This document shows, in pieces, positions 1 through 8,619 of a stretch of 64,000 bases of DNA (position 1 is its first letter; the number at the start of each line of letters is the position of its first letter). The DNA is from Microbacterium sp. RU33B (GTDB lineage Bacteria > Actinomycetota > Actinomycetes > Actinomycetales > Microbacteriaceae), in the NCBI RefSeq assembly GCF_900155915.1, contig NZ_FTPO01000001.1, forward strand, positions 1,054,001-1,118,000. Direction: 5' to 3'. The position numbers were made by a program, and so were the translations under genes. Below the pieces are notes generated by a model. It saw nothing but the letters and a program-made list of their open reading frames with translations, did not search any database and was not told the DNA's origin.

Positions 1-14
1 GGTTAGCCGCATCC

Positions 15-203
15 TCAGACAGTTCGTGGCGGCGCGCGAAACGCCAAAAGACCCCCAACCGGTGAGGTGGGGGTCTTTGTGCGGTCAGTCAGAGCCGCGG
101 ACGTTCGAGCTCCACCTGCGAAGTCCCGGAGTTGGGTCTTGACGAGGAGCTTGTTGTGCAGGTTCTTGCCCTCAGATGTGGGGGCGGGGCCTGGGTAGGT
201 CAT
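15..203 (-). CDS. small hypothetical protein
   Basis: Short frame of 62 codons. The ATG at 203 is preceded by a purine-rich stretch (AGAAGGAAGACC on the coding strand) that would serve as a ribosome binding site, which is the main reason to keep it. The product is basic and has no recognisable domain. The last third of the frame runs through the hairpin at 47-78, which argues against it being a normal gene, so the real end or frame may differ. The function is unknown. Confidence 0.3.
   Translation of the reverse strand: MTYPGPAPTSEGKNLHNKLLVKTQLRDFAGGARTSAALTDRTKTPTSPVGGLLAFRAPPRTV
47..78. terminator. intrinsic terminator hairpin
   Basis: Perfect 11-bp inverted repeat (AAAGACCCCCA / TGGGGGTCTTT) with a 10-base loop and A/T ends on both sides, so it could end transcription in either direction. 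The gene it serves to the left is outside the window. Confidence 0.7.
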
Positions 204-457
204 GGTGGTCTTCCTTCTCCGGCTAGGCCGGTCCTGGTCAATTCGCCGAGGCGGCAAGGACCGTCGGCGGTGGTCGCGGTGTCTGAACGACAAGCAGTCC
301 GCCGTGGCCATTTCCTTTCGCGCGGTTCCCCTCACCATCACTCCGCCTTCGGGCCCTGACACATCAGCTGCGGCGGAAGCGCCTGCTGCAGCCGAGGGAA
401 CCCGCGACGCGCCCACAGCCGTCGGCTCGACCGGGAGCAGTGACGACTGGGATGTGA

Positions 458-947
458 CGATCTCTTCGAGTCCTCGACCTCGCGGGGGTGCCACACTCCC
501 GCAGCGTCTTCGACGACACGTGGCAGCAGGGCGATGACCGGCTGTACTCGTTCCAGTTCTACGTCGACCGCATCACCCGCCTCGTCATCCTTGACGACCA
601 ACATCCGGTGGACTGCGCCCCGACCCAAGTGCTGACGGACTTCTTTAGATGGGCGGCCGAACCCCCGACCGGACGGTATCGCCTACCCGTCTCGAGTACA
701 CGGCGGCACCAACGTGGTGCTCTTCTTTGAAGACGCGATGTGGTTCGAGGAGTCTGATGCCGAGTCGCCATCAGACTCACTCACCCGCAATCTCCGATTG
801 GAAGAGCGCGGGACAGATGGGCCGCTGTTCGTGATTGACCCATCGAGTGTGCGCCGGTATCGAGTAGTCGAAAACTGTCCATCGAACTCCCAATGTTCGA
901 GACCCGCACGGGTGCTCGTCCAATTGCCGGTCGCGCCCACCTCGTGA
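458..947 (+). pseudogene. frameshifted remnant of an unknown gene
   Basis: Two frames in succession read like protein. The first runs to about 665 and includes LYSFQFYVDRITRLVIL. The second continues from about 670 with VVLFFEDAMWFEESDAE. The switch falls near a run of five C at 662-666. No start codon fits the upstream end, where a TGA at 455 closes the frame, apart from GTG at 488. I read this as a decayed or frameshifted gene of unknown function. A sequencing indel at the C run is the alternative. Confidence 0.3.
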
Positions 948-1020
948 CCTCAGTGCCCTTCGTGAAGTCAGCCCGTGGCATCACGCCGTTAGGGACGTCG
1001 CGTGTCGTCGGTTTCGAGAC

Positions 1021-1035
1021 GAGCTCGCGCATAGG
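1021..1035 (+). promoter_or_regulatory. island-wide motif, copy A
   Basis: GAGCTCGCGCATAGG, one of about nine copies of the island motif. No convincing gene follows. Transcription starting just downstream would meet the terminator at 1141-1172 after roughly 130 bases, so this copy may drive a small RNA or a very short peptide. Confidence 0.5.
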
Positions 1036-1140
1036 TGGGTTGTGACATCTTCGACCGACACCCACTCAATGCTGGCTGGGTCGCGAAGTCACGCCGCATC
1101 TCCGCGCTCTCACTCCTGCCGTGGATTGACGCGATGAGCG

Positions 1141-1172
1141 GGGAGGTCCGCCAGTGGCGCCGCGGACCTCCC
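1141..1172. terminator. bidirectional terminator hairpin
   Basis: Perfect 11-bp inverted repeat (GGGAGGTCCGC / GCGGACCTCCC) with a 10-base loop. It lies between the short transcript expected from motif copy A on the + strand and the end of the zinc-ribbon gene on the - strand, and so could end both. Confidence 0.7.
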
Positions 1173-1194
1173 TTGTCGCGACCTGGCCCGTCTC

Positions 1195-1386
1195 CTAGAA
1201 CGGCAGCAGCATTTGGTCGCAGTTGCGACAAGCCCACATCACTAGGCCGGGCTCCTCGAGAATTTCGTCGGTACGGAGACGAACAGTGCATGGCATGGCG
1301 GGTTGTCCGCAGTCCGGACATATCCGCACTGAGCCTTGAAAAATCGCTCCGCGCCGCTTCAGACGCTGGCGTTCGAGGTCGTCCAT
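1195..1386 (-). CDS. small zinc-ribbon protein
   Basis: 63-residue protein with two knuckles, CPDC around residues 23-26 and CRNC around 54-57, about 28 residues apart, as in small zinc-ribbon proteins that bind one Zn ion. The N-terminus is basic and charged. The frame could extend to 1434, but ATG 1386 starts the part that looks coding. It lies immediately downstream of tRNA-Arg on the same strand and ends at the hairpin at 1141-1172. The role is unknown; such ribbons often bind nucleic acid or act as subunits of larger complexes. Confidence 0.6.
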   Translation of the reverse strand: MDDLERQRLKRRGAIFQGSVRICPDCGQPAMPCTVRLRTDEILEEPGLVMWACRNCDQMLLPF

Positions 1387-1441
1387 GACCGTGCATCGTA
1401 CGCCTCGAAGCACGGGTTGAGCCCGGGACAGCACATCGGAT

Positions 1442-1516
1442 TGGTGCCCCTGGACGGATTCGAACCGCCGACCCTCTCCTTAGGACGGAGTGGCTCTTCC
1501 ACTGAGCTACAGAGGC
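1442..1516 (-). tRNA. tRNA-Arg (anticodon CCU)
   Basis: Complete cloverleaf on the - strand: acceptor stem GCCTCTG paired with CAGGGGC, T-loop TTCGAAT, anticodon loop GTCCTAA with anticodon CCT, and an encoded CCA end at 1442-1444. It reads AGG codons. It sits inside the accessory region, so it may be element-borne cargo or an older integration target. No second copy of its 3' end was found in the window. Confidence 0.92.
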
Positions 1517-1547
1517 GAGTACGGCAATCCTACAAGCCCAAAGAGGA

Positions 1548-1570
1548 AGCCCCGGGAGTTACCCGGGGCT
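1548..1570 (-). terminator. terminator after mcrBC
   Basis: Inverted repeat AGCCCCGGG / CCCGGGGCT with a 5-base loop. Read on the - strand it is followed by a T-rich run (TTCCTCTTT). It lies downstream of mcrC and upstream of tRNA-Arg, separating the two transcripts. Confidence 0.65.
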
Positions 1571-1788
1571 CTTGCAGCTCCGTCCTGCCAGCAGCGCCGC
1601 ACCGCGCGCGGTGCCCTCGCCTTCCGCTAGCTTCCGTTGACCTATGAGGGCGTTAGGGGGGTTGGAAGGGCCTCGTTTGCGTCGGGCTCCGGCTACGCAT
1701 CCAGGGCATCTGAACTGGTCCACGAGGAATTCACAAGCGAAGACGAGGATGGCACTCGCCGGGTACGTCGGGTGCGCCCCGCGGAGTG

Positions 1789-2832
1789 TTACCAGGCGGC
1801 GATGTACTCGAGTTGAGTTCGGAGAAGCTTCCACGGTTGGTTGAGGTTAAGCGTTCGGGCAATAATCCGGTTGCCCTGGAGGACGATGTCGAGGTCGGGT
1901 TGTTCGACCGCGTCGGTTCGCGCGTACAGCAGCATCCCGCTCACCTCTCCGTCTCCAGCGACGTCGGCGTTCTTGACGTAGGCGAGCAGCTGATAGAGGT
2001 TCGCCGAGTGGATGCTCGTCTTTCCCCACGCCCCCGTCTGCATTGACTGACTGTAGTACTTGGCGTCGATGATGAGCTTGCGGTGTCCATCGCGGAGCGT
2101 GACGTCTGTGCGCATCGCCGGGAGCTGCTCGGCGCCGAGCGAGTTCTCCTGGTCGTAGTCCCAGGCGATGCCGGACGCGGCCGGAGAAAGCTCGGGATGG
2201 TGCACGCGAAAGTATTGGCGAAGGAAGCGTTCATAGAGGCTACTCATCGCGTCGTCCGATACCCACGAAGTGAGTTTCGCGGCGCCCGAGTCATGAGTTG
2301 GCAGGAGACCTTTGACGACTAGCTCGCACACTCCGAGAAGCAGGCGATAATCCGCGTTCGCGCGGTGATAGTGCAGTGTGTTCCAGCGAACCGAGCTCGG
2401 CGATACCAACGTGACCGCATCCATGTACGGGAGAAGTCGACGGAGCGCATCTTTGCGCTGTGAGGCAATCTCGCCGCGACGAAGGAGAAGGACGATAACG
2501 GACTTCAGAGCCTGGTTGTGTGGCGTGTCCGGCTCATACTCATCGAACTCGCAGGCAAGTCGTCCCTTGGTCATCGAACGGGTCGCGATAGTCCTCGTGA
2601 TGTCGATGCGGCCACGCACCGTTGCCAGTGCGTCACTCCGCTCCAGATAGTCGCGGTGCAGACCACGTTTCACCTGCTTTCCAACGCCGCGCACAAGTAT
2701 CTCTGCAAGTAGGTCCTGAAGGTGGTCGAAGCGTTCGGCTGCGATTCGGTCGGTGCCATCGCTGTGCATCCCTCGAAACGCGTACGCCAGCATGACGTAC
2801 ACGTTGCGGATGGCGATGGACCGGTCGGTCAT
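1789..2832 (-). CDS. mcrC: McrC-type subunit of 5-methylcytosine restriction system
   Basis: 347-residue McrC-family protein, the nuclease subunit of a modification-dependent restriction enzyme. The C-terminal half shows a PD-(D/E)XK-like core: TDV in the first strand, then LIIDAKYY with the D-x-K pair. The N-terminal part (IAIRNVYVMLAYAFRG) matches the McrC family pattern. The ATG at 2832 overlaps the McrB stop by ATGA, so the pair is translationally coupled; a longer in-frame start at 2892 is unlikely. It works with McrB to cut DNA carrying modified cytosines, such as that of modified phages. Confidence 0.88.
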   Translation of the reverse strand: MTDRSIAIRNVYVMLAYAFRGMHSDGTDRIAAERFDHLQDLLAEILVRGVGKQVKRGLHRDYLERSDALATVRGRIDITRTIATRSMTKGRLACEFDEYEPDTPHNQALKSVIVLLLRRGEIASQRKDALRRLLPYMDAVTLVSPSSVRWNTLHYHRANADYRLLLGVCELVVKGLLPTHDSGAAKLTSWVSDDAMSSLYERFLRQYFRVHHPELSPAASGIAWDYDQENSLGAEQLPAMRTDVTLRDGHRKLIIDAKYYSQSMQTGAWGKTSIHSANLYQLLAYVKNADVAGDGEVSGMLLYARTDAVEQPDLDIVLQGNRIIARTLNLNQPWKLLRTQLEYIAAW

Positions 2833-5078
2833 GCGATGGCGGCTCGTAGTCTTCCCGACCACTCTTCGGCTCTGCCGGGCTCGTCGAACCAATACTCGTC
2901 GAGTAATGGAATGAGCTCCTCCTCCACGACGGAGAACAACCAGCCGTCGTCATCAGTTCCGATGGACCGGGAGAGATAGCTGTGTCCGATGGCGAACCCC
3001 TGACCAAGGGCTGGGTCGTCGGCTATCACCGTGTTGAGGTCGGCGACGACTGCCACGAGGGCGTCCAGCGTTGGGCTGTCAACCTCCTGCTGCCACCGCG
3101 AGAACCCGGCGGAATCGAAGCCAGGGCTCATCTCGAAGAAGCCGAAACGTCGGCGAAGTGCGTAGTCGAGGACGGCGAGGCTGCGGTCGGCGGTGTTCAT
3201 CATGCCGATGATGTGGACATTTGGGGGGACGGAGAACGTCTCGTTCTTGTACAGGAGGCGAAGCTCCTGACCGCGCTTGTCCGCTTCGATTAGCATCAAC
3301 AGTTCGCCGAAAATCTTGGAAATGTTGCCGCGATTGATTTCGTCCACGATGAAGAAGTACGGCCGGTCCGGGTCGTCCGCGCGGGCCGTGTCACAGAATC
3401 GGTAGAACGGTCCCTCGGTTAGCACGAAGCCACCTGACTCGGTCGGCCGGTAGCCCATCATGAAGTCCTCATACGAGTAACTCTGGTGAAACTGGACCAT
3501 CATGACGCGGCTCGGGTCTTTCGCTCCCATCATCGAATAGGCCAGTCGCTTGGCGGCGTACGTCTTCCCCACCCCCGGAGGTCCGGCGAGGATGACGTTC
3601 TTCTTCCGCGAGAGCAAGGCGCTCAGTCGCTCGTACCGTTCCGCGGAAATGTAGACCTCGCTGAGGAACGCCCCCTTGTCGTAGCCAGGGACGGGCGTCG
3701 ACGGTATGGGGACGTCGGGCTCCGCATCGTCGGTGAAGAGCGCTTCGAGCCTGCCGACATAGTCGTGAAAGGTTGTGATGTCAGTGAGCGTCTTGGTAGC
3801 TGCGTCTCCCGGGTGCTCCCAAACCCCGACATCAGTCCAGTTCACCGAGCGGACGTGTCGAAACGAAGCTCGGTCCGGCTCAAAGCGGGCCGTTGAGGTC
3901 ACTTCGCCGCGGCCGACAATCTCACGTCGTCCGCGTTTGGCGTACACGATGTCACCGACCGCCATTTCGTTCTGAAACTGCCATAGGGCAAGCACGCCAT
4001 TCTTCATCGACCCGCCCGTCCCCTCGGGGTCGAGCACTTGCCGAATCGACTCACGGCTTGGGTAGGTAGACAGGTCGTGTAGCGAATCCCAGCCAATCGC
4101 CATGATGTCGTTCACCGAGAACTCCGCCCATTCCGACGCCTGCGCGCCAGGGGAGTACAGCCAGTAATGGCGTGGTCGCGGCTCGCCCAGCGCGGCAGCC
4201 TTTGACGAGTCCGTTGCGGGGCCGACGGTCGATGAATCCCAGAGCTCCGCCACATCGGGTCTCCAGAAGTGGAACGGTTCGCCAATCTCTGGAGCCAGCT
4301 CGGCGCGAATCGCCAGGAGGTCGCGGTCAATCGACACCGGGTCGCCACCGGAGGGTCCGCCAATACGCACTGCGAGCGCATCGCGAATCTTCGACTTCAT
4401 TCCTGCAGAGGAGATTGGCTCGAACTCGTCCGGTCGAATGAGGAACTGCATAGCGTTGCGGATGTCGGACCGGTCTTTTCCGGAGGCAAGCATGACCTTC
4501 TGCAACTCCCACGGGTCGGTCCGCGCTGCCGTGCGCTCACCCTCAGGAAGACTGCTCCAGTGGCGCACGAAAGTGGCCGCCCAAATGATGTGTCGCCATA
4601 GCGCGCCGTTGTACCAGGACCCCGGCTCGAAGCCGGCTGTGCCTGCGGGACGAGCAAGCCAGTTCGACATCGAGTCGGGGATGGTCGTCGCCGTCTCTAG
4701 GTGCGACAAGACTCTCTCAACGTGCGCTCTGCGCGTTTCGGGCAGCGCTGAACGCAGAGGGTGCTCGCGGAGGAACACGAGCTCCGCTGCGAGGAGCACC
4801 ACAGCGCGGGGTGCGCCCTGAAGCTGTAGGTCGAGTTTGTCCCACTGGCCCTGGTCGTCGCCGACGAGGGGGTTGTCGCCGATTCTGGCGCGGAGCTCCT
4901 CCGCTGCCTCAGCCGTCCAAATCGTCGTGCTTGGGTCCAGAATCGACCGCCCGTCGCCCAGCATGTGGCCAATGAGCTCCCCAGCCTCACGCGCCAGCTC
5001 AACATCGGGGGCTGGCCTCGACGCAGCGATTACGGCCTGAACACCTTCGTCGAACTGCTGCGTAGTCATGCAACTCAT
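2829..5078 (-). CDS. mcrB: McrB-type GTPase subunit with EVE-like recognition domain
   Basis: 749-residue AAA+ protein of the McrB family. The Walker A GPPGVGKT is near residue 496, the Walker B region is IVDEINRGNISKIFGE, and the sensor/arginine stretch is MMNTADRSLAVLDYALRRRF. These are standard McrB signatures for GTP-driven DNA translocation. Before the AAA+ core lies a segment starting HYWLYSPG and including IMAIGWDSL that resembles the EVE (YTH-like) module used by some McrB proteins to read modified bases. The first 280 residues are not recognised. ATG 5078 or ATG 5069 could start it. Confidence 0.88.
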   Translation of the reverse strand: MSCMTTQQFDEGVQAVIAASRPAPDVELAREAGELIGHMLGDGRSILDPSTTIWTAEAAEELRARIGDNPLVGDDQGQWDKLDLQLQGAPRAVVLLAAELVFLREHPLRSALPETRRAHVERVLSHLETATTIPDSMSNWLARPAGTAGFEPGSWYNGALWRHIIWAATFVRHWSSLPEGERTAARTDPWELQKVMLASGKDRSDIRNAMQFLIRPDEFEPISSAGMKSKIRDALAVRIGGPSGGDPVSIDRDLLAIRAELAPEIGEPFHFWRPDVAELWDSSTVGPATDSSKAAALGEPRPRHYWLYSPGAQASEWAEFSVNDIMAIGWDSLHDLSTYPSRESIRQVLDPEGTGGSMKNGVLALWQFQNEMAVGDIVYAKRGRREIVGRGEVTSTARFEPDRASFRHVRSVNWTDVGVWEHPGDAATKTLTDITTFHDYVGRLEALFTDDAEPDVPIPSTPVPGYDKGAFLSEVYISAERYERLSALLSRKKNVILAGPPGVGKTYAAKRLAYSMMGAKDPSRVMMVQFHQSYSYEDFMMGYRPTESGGFVLTEGPFYRFCDTARADDPDRPYFFIVDEINRGNISKIFGELLMLIEADKRGQELRLLYKNETFSVPPNVHIIGMMNTADRSLAVLDYALRRRFGFFEMSPGFDSAGFSRWQQEVDSPTLDALVAVVADLNTVIADDPALGQGFAIGHSYLSRSIGTDDDGWLFSVVEEELIPLLDEYWFDEPGRAEEWSGRLRAAIA

Positions 5079-5101
5079 CTTGCCGGGACTTCGCCGACTT
5101 C

Positions 5102-5300
5102 ACTCGCGTAGTCGCACTGGACATCTCAGGAACTGACAGATGCGCTGGCTGGGCTGAGCCGATAGCACACGGGAGATTCACCCCGCACGCCGTTCGGTCT
5201 GAGCTCACCCATTTGTGTGCCGACTGCAATGGCAGCAAGACGTCCCGTGTCCTCCCCCTACCAACCGCCGGCATGCTGGCACGTCAGGACTTCGTCGACG
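5102..5300 (+). pseudogene. possible HNH nuclease remnant
   Basis: An open + frame without a start codon reads WAEPIAHGRF then ELTHLCADCNGSKTSRV. The H-x-x-C-x-x-C-N-x-x-K pattern is typical of the C-terminal half of HNH endonucleases. The upstream DH pair expected of an active enzyme is not seen, and the frame overlaps a gene on the other strand further right. If real, this is a decayed fragment between two other defence or accessory genes. Confidence 0.3.
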
Positions 5301-5508
5301 TCGACGCACATGGCTCGATGAGCTTGCCACAGGCACTGTGCCTCGGCGGCTGTCGGGACTCGATGAAGATAAGCTCGTCTGCCGGCGTCCCCGTCGCGCG
5401 CACCATGAACCGCTTCGAAAGTTGGAGCGGAGTGAGGTTCGGGTCCACTGACCGACCCGCTTCAAGAACCTCCTCGGCCAGCTCGAGCGCCGCGAAGCGA
5501 AACGCCAC
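5284..5508 (-). CDS. hypothetical protein, second half of a stop-separated pair
   Basis: 74-residue frame starting at GTG 5508, directly after the TAG of the preceding gene and in the same frame (ATG-TAG-GTG). The first 50 residues (LELAEEVLEAGRSVDP, LQLSKRFMVRATG) look coding. Either it is a small co-translated gene that restarts at the stop, or it is the C-terminus of the upstream protein cut off by a nonsense mutation. No domain is recognised. Confidence 0.4.
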   Translation of the reverse strand: MAFRFAALELAEEVLEAGRSVDPNLTPLQLSKRFMVRATGTPADELIFIESRQPPRHSACGKLIEPCASTSTKS

Positions 5509-5961
5509 CTACATTGCCCCTCGGACAAGCTCAGCTGGCTGTCGCACCGCGACCTCTCCATAGGTGCTCTGAAACTGCGCGGTCGCGGTCCCCTTCTCGT
5601 CATCGGTCCCGCCCGACTGGACGGTGACAGACCCGACCGTTCTCATCACGAAGAAGTTGCCGACCTTGTCAGCCGTGAACCGGCGGCCGACGGCAGTGTG
5701 GACGAGCGATTCGTCGCCAGCGCGCATTTCCCTTGCGGCGCGGCGACCGACATCTACCGTCAGGTCTGCGAGCACATCGAGAGCGAGACGCGGGGAAGTG
5801 GTGAGTTGGGCTGCAACGGCGCGCAGATCTTCGAGACTCTGCTTGGCAGCCTTCTCAGGCACTTGGTTCGGCACGAGCTTGCCGCGCAGTGTCCCATTTG
5901 GTTGCGGCCACAAGGCGGTCCGCAAGTGCGTCAACCTCGGCAATGGATTGGTCTCGTCCAC
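5509..5961 (-). CDS. hypothetical protein
   Basis: 150-residue soluble protein, rich in Ala, Arg and Val, with no family I recognise. It is divergent from the gene at 6070, which leaves about 108 bases for promoters. It ends ...RGAM-stop with a GTG immediately after the stop that opens the next frame. Possible nonsense split of a longer protein (see 5284-5508). Function unknown. Confidence 0.6.
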   Translation of the reverse strand: MDETNPLPRLTHLRTALWPQPNGTLRGKLVPNQVPEKAAKQSLEDLRAVAAQLTTSPRLALDVLADLTVDVGRRAAREMRAGDESLVHTAVGRRFTADKVGNFFVMRTVGSVTVQSGGTDDEKGTATAQFQSTYGEVAVRQPAELVRGAM

Positions 5962-6069
5962 ATCGCTCCTCGGCCGCGAGCCTCGCGCGACGACGTCACC
6001 CAGCTACTCAGTCCCACCCACGTGGCACGCCGCTCGATACCATTCGCCTGAGGAGAGAGAGGGCGACTC

Positions 6070-6615
6070 ATGGCGGAGCTCAGCGTGCGTGACCGGTACC
6101 TTCTGCAGCGTCGCGCCCTTACCGACGAGGAGCGCGATGAGTACGACGCTCTAGAAGATACTGTCGGAACGGCCTGGCTTCCGGTCGAAAAGCGAGCCGT
6201 CGCCATCGGGTCCTCCTTGGCGGGCGCCATGTTCGCGGTGAGCGCGGGATTCTTCATCGCAACGTGGGGACGAGTCGAAGGAGCGGCAGGGGGATGGCTC
6301 ATCGCCCTGACCGTCGCATCGGGTGTTGCGCTGTTCGGCGGTCTGATTGCGGCGCTCGTGCTCGGCCGACGAGTGCGGAACCCGGCGCGTGCGAGACTCG
6401 CCGAGCTTCGCGATATCGGCAAGGGGCGGCTCTCTGGTCGGCCGGCAATCAGACGCGATACGAGTTCTTTCGAGCGCTCCCGGTTCCCCGTCACGAAGGT
6501 GTACGACCCAAGCCGCTACTACGCCGCGGGTGGTCGAGCAACAGCGCGTGGGGTGGCCGAGACCGGAATCGGTGACGTGGACACTTACCGCAACAACGTC
6601 ATCGAGCGCGAGTGA
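6070..6615 (+). CDS. membrane protein with two TM helices
   Basis: 181 residues. There is a charged N-terminal helix (residues 1-40), two hydrophobic helices at about 44-66 and 76-98, then a basic cytoplasmic tail of about 80 residues. The ATG at 6070 follows a GAGAGAGGGCG stretch acting as ribosome binding site. No enzymatic motif is visible. It faces the opposite-strand membrane/SHOCT cluster and ends 28 bases from it. Function unknown. Confidence 0.65.
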   Translation: MAELSVRDRYLLQRRALTDEERDEYDALEDTVGTAWLPVEKRAVAIGSSLAGAMFAVSAGFFIATWGRVEGAAGGWLIALTVASGVALFGGLIAALVLGRRVRNPARARLAELRDIGKGRLSGRPAIRRDTSSFERSRFPVTKVYDPSRYYAAGGRATARGVAETGIGDVDTYRNNVIERE

Positions 6616-6642
6616 GCTGCCGAACGATAGACCTGAGGCCGG

Positions 6643-7392
6643 TCACGCCTCGTCGTCTGCCGGAGGCCACTCAGGCGAGTCAATGAACTCGATGTTCAGG
6701 TCGTACACGATGACGGTCTCCATATCGTCCACAAATCGCTCCGTCGTGCCGAGGTCGTGCTCGCTCTGCGGCGGTCGGTGCATGTGATCGTTCAGACGCT
6801 CACGGATATGTGGGTCGTCGCCAGCGCGAAGGCTGGCGTAGATGGCCGGCTTGTACACGCCCTGACGCGCGAGCTTCCGACGTTCAGTGAGCGCATCTCG
6901 CAGGGCGACGTTCTCCATTGCCTTCGCGTCTGCGTCCAGTCGGGCTTTGACTGTCTCCTGGGCCTCGCGTTCCGTCTGCTGCTTCGTGAGCGCAATCTGA
7001 GCGTCGAGTAGTTCCTCTCCCCTCGCGGTCTTCCGTTCGAGAGCCTCGACCTCACGAATACGTACATCGGCCTCGACACGGTTCAGTTCGGTTCGAGAGA
7101 TCATTTCTCCCACCGCTGCGACCTCCTTGACGGCCCGCGCTATCTGATAGACGGCCCACGAGGCGGCGCCAACGACGACGACGACCGTGAGCGGACTTCC
7201 GTAGCGTGCGCCGATGATTCGCATGTCGCTGGCGGCGGCGAGCTGGCGAGTCGGCATTAGCCAACCGCCGCCTTCGCACACTCCGCTGATGGCGCTCATG
7301 ATCTCCGCGTACTCAGCGACTGAAAGGTCGTCTGGGAGCTTCCGGGAGAACCGAACGTACGGCGGCGGGGGAGAGGAGCTCGTCATCGACAC
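6643..7392 (-). CDS. membrane-anchored coiled-coil protein
   Basis: 249 residues. One hydrophobic helix at about residues 67-85 (SPLTVVVVVGAASWAVYQIA) is followed by a long charged helical stretch of about 80 residues with heptad-like spacing, and an acidic C-terminus. GTG 7392 lies six bases after TAACGT (7399-7404), a leaderless-type arrangement; ATG 7386 is the alternative. The topology suggests an inner-membrane scaffold with a cytoplasmic coiled coil. No homologous family is recognised. It heads a - strand series of small membrane proteins. Confidence 0.65.
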   Translation of the reverse strand: MSMTSSSPPPPYVRFSRKLPDDLSVAEYAEIMSAISGVCEGGGWLMPTRQLAAASDMRIIGARYGSPLTVVVVVGAASWAVYQIARAVKEVAAVGEMISRTELNRVEADVRIREVEALERKTARGEELLDAQIALTKQQTEREAQETVKARLDADAKAMENVALRDALTERRKLARQGVYKPAIYASLRAGDDPHIRERLNDHMHRPPQSEHDLGTTERFVDDMETVIVYDLNIEFIDSPEWPPADDEA

Positions 7393-7398
7393 GTCCTG

Positions 7399-7404
7399 AC
7401 GTTA
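7399..7404 (-). promoter_or_regulatory. -10-like hexamer, leaderless start
   Basis: TAACGT on the - strand, exactly six bases before GTG 7392. The same TAnnnT-6-start layout precedes three more - strand genes of this cluster. Confidence 0.45.
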
Positions 7405-7442
7405 TCGCACGCTGAGAACGCAGTTGCCGGCATCCGGTCTCG

Positions 7443-7787
7443 TCACGTGCCCCGTCGCAGAATGATGGCGAACCATCCGGTTCTCCTGCGAGGCGTCACC
7501 TGCGGCTGGGTGCGTTCAGGCGTCGTGTCCACCACCGCCGCATCGCTCACCTGACGAAGCCGGTCGCGGCGGGCCTCCAGCACATCCACTCGCCTCGAGG
7601 TCGCAACCTGACCGAGCCAACCCCACCTCCGCGGCGGGATGACAAGCGGAAGTAGGGTGCTGGCGACGAGCACGAGATACCAGACCAGTGAGACGAGCCC
7701 CATAACCTTCGTGGGCTCACTTAGCTGCGCAACCGGGTTTATCACCTCGACGAGCACAACGCCCATGCCGACGATGAAGGCAATCAC
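7443..7787 (-). CDS. small membrane protein, two TM helices
   Basis: 114 residues with hydrophobic helices at about 2-20 and 30-50, then a basic soluble tail. Its ATG overlaps the stop of the upstream gene (ATGA at 7784-7787), so the two membrane proteins are co-translated and may form a complex. No family is recognised. Confidence 0.65.
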   Translation of the reverse strand: MIAFIVGMGVVLVEVINPVAQLSEPTKVMGLVSLVWYLVLVASTLLPLVIPPRRWGWLGQVATSRRVDVLEARRDRLRQVSDAAVVDTTPERTQPQVTPRRRTGWFAIILRRGT

Positions 7788-8548
7788 GTGAACGCCCAGA
7801 AGGACCTCTCGTCACGGAAGCCTGAAAGCTCAAGCACGAAACGGCACCCAACGGTCAGGCCAACAAACGCCGTGAGGACGACTGCGCCGAACGCCGCCGT
7901 CATTGCCCACAGCGCCGGCATGTAGTCAAGCGAGCCCCAGGCGCCGAGATGAGCGAGCAGCACCGGCGTGAGTACAGCCAGAACGGTTGCACCGAACCAC
8001 CCGAACAAGACGAGCGCCGCGACACCGTTGGCATCTCGGACTCGCAGCCGGCCAGTCGCACGGGTCAGTAGCGACTCGGCACGCTCAAGACTCGCTTGAA
8101 GCTGCTTCTCTCGAAGGTCAGCGGAAAGGGGCAACACCTCGGTCAGCACGACGGTGACTGCGATGACGACCACGCCGAGCCCGACGCCGGCGACGAGACT
8201 GTCCAGCACCGCGTCGTCCGAGTCGTGCGGCGCGAGAAGAGCGACGGCACACAGCACTGCCCATGTACTACCGAGGAGACCGCAGTGGAGCGCGGTGCCC
8301 ACAACGAAGCCAGGCGCAAACCGGCTCGCCTTTACGACCGCGAGGGCAAGCAGCGCTGTAATCAACGTCGGCAAAACTGGGTCGACTGTGTGGGAGAAGG
8401 GGAGCGCCGCCACGAAGAGGTCTGAGACGGAGATGCTCGGCGGTTCGAAAACAAGCAGCGCCCAGTTCGCGACCGTCAGGATCGCAAGAGCGCCCAGAAC
8501 ACCTGAGACCGCTACCTTCACCGACCGCACGATGACGCGTCGCAACAC
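7784..8548 (-). CDS. polytopic membrane protein
   Basis: 254 residues with about six hydrophobic segments (near 13-35, 58-72, 80-106, 118-138, 174-195 and 205-235) split by one charged, helical cytoplasmic loop around residues 143-170. The start is GTG 8548. It is coupled to the 114-residue membrane protein downstream. No transporter or enzyme signature is seen. Membrane location is certain from composition; function is unknown. Confidence 0.65.
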   Translation of the reverse strand: MLRRVIVRSVKVAVSGVLGALAILTVANWALLVFEPPSISVSDLFVAALPFSHTVDPVLPTLITALLALAVVKASRFAPGFVVGTALHCGLLGSTWAVLCAVALLAPHDSDDAVLDSLVAGVGLGVVVIAVTVVLTEVLPLSADLREKQLQASLERAESLLTRATGRLRVRDANGVAALVLFGWFGATVLAVLTPVLLAHLGAWGSLDYMPALWAMTAAFGAVVLTAFVGLTVGCRFVLELSGFRDERSFWAFT

Positions 8549-8619
8549 GTCGAACTCGAGGATGGAGCGCGCTTACCCCTTATCCATCGATTTGGTCATC
8601 GTGTTTACGCGTGCGGGAG

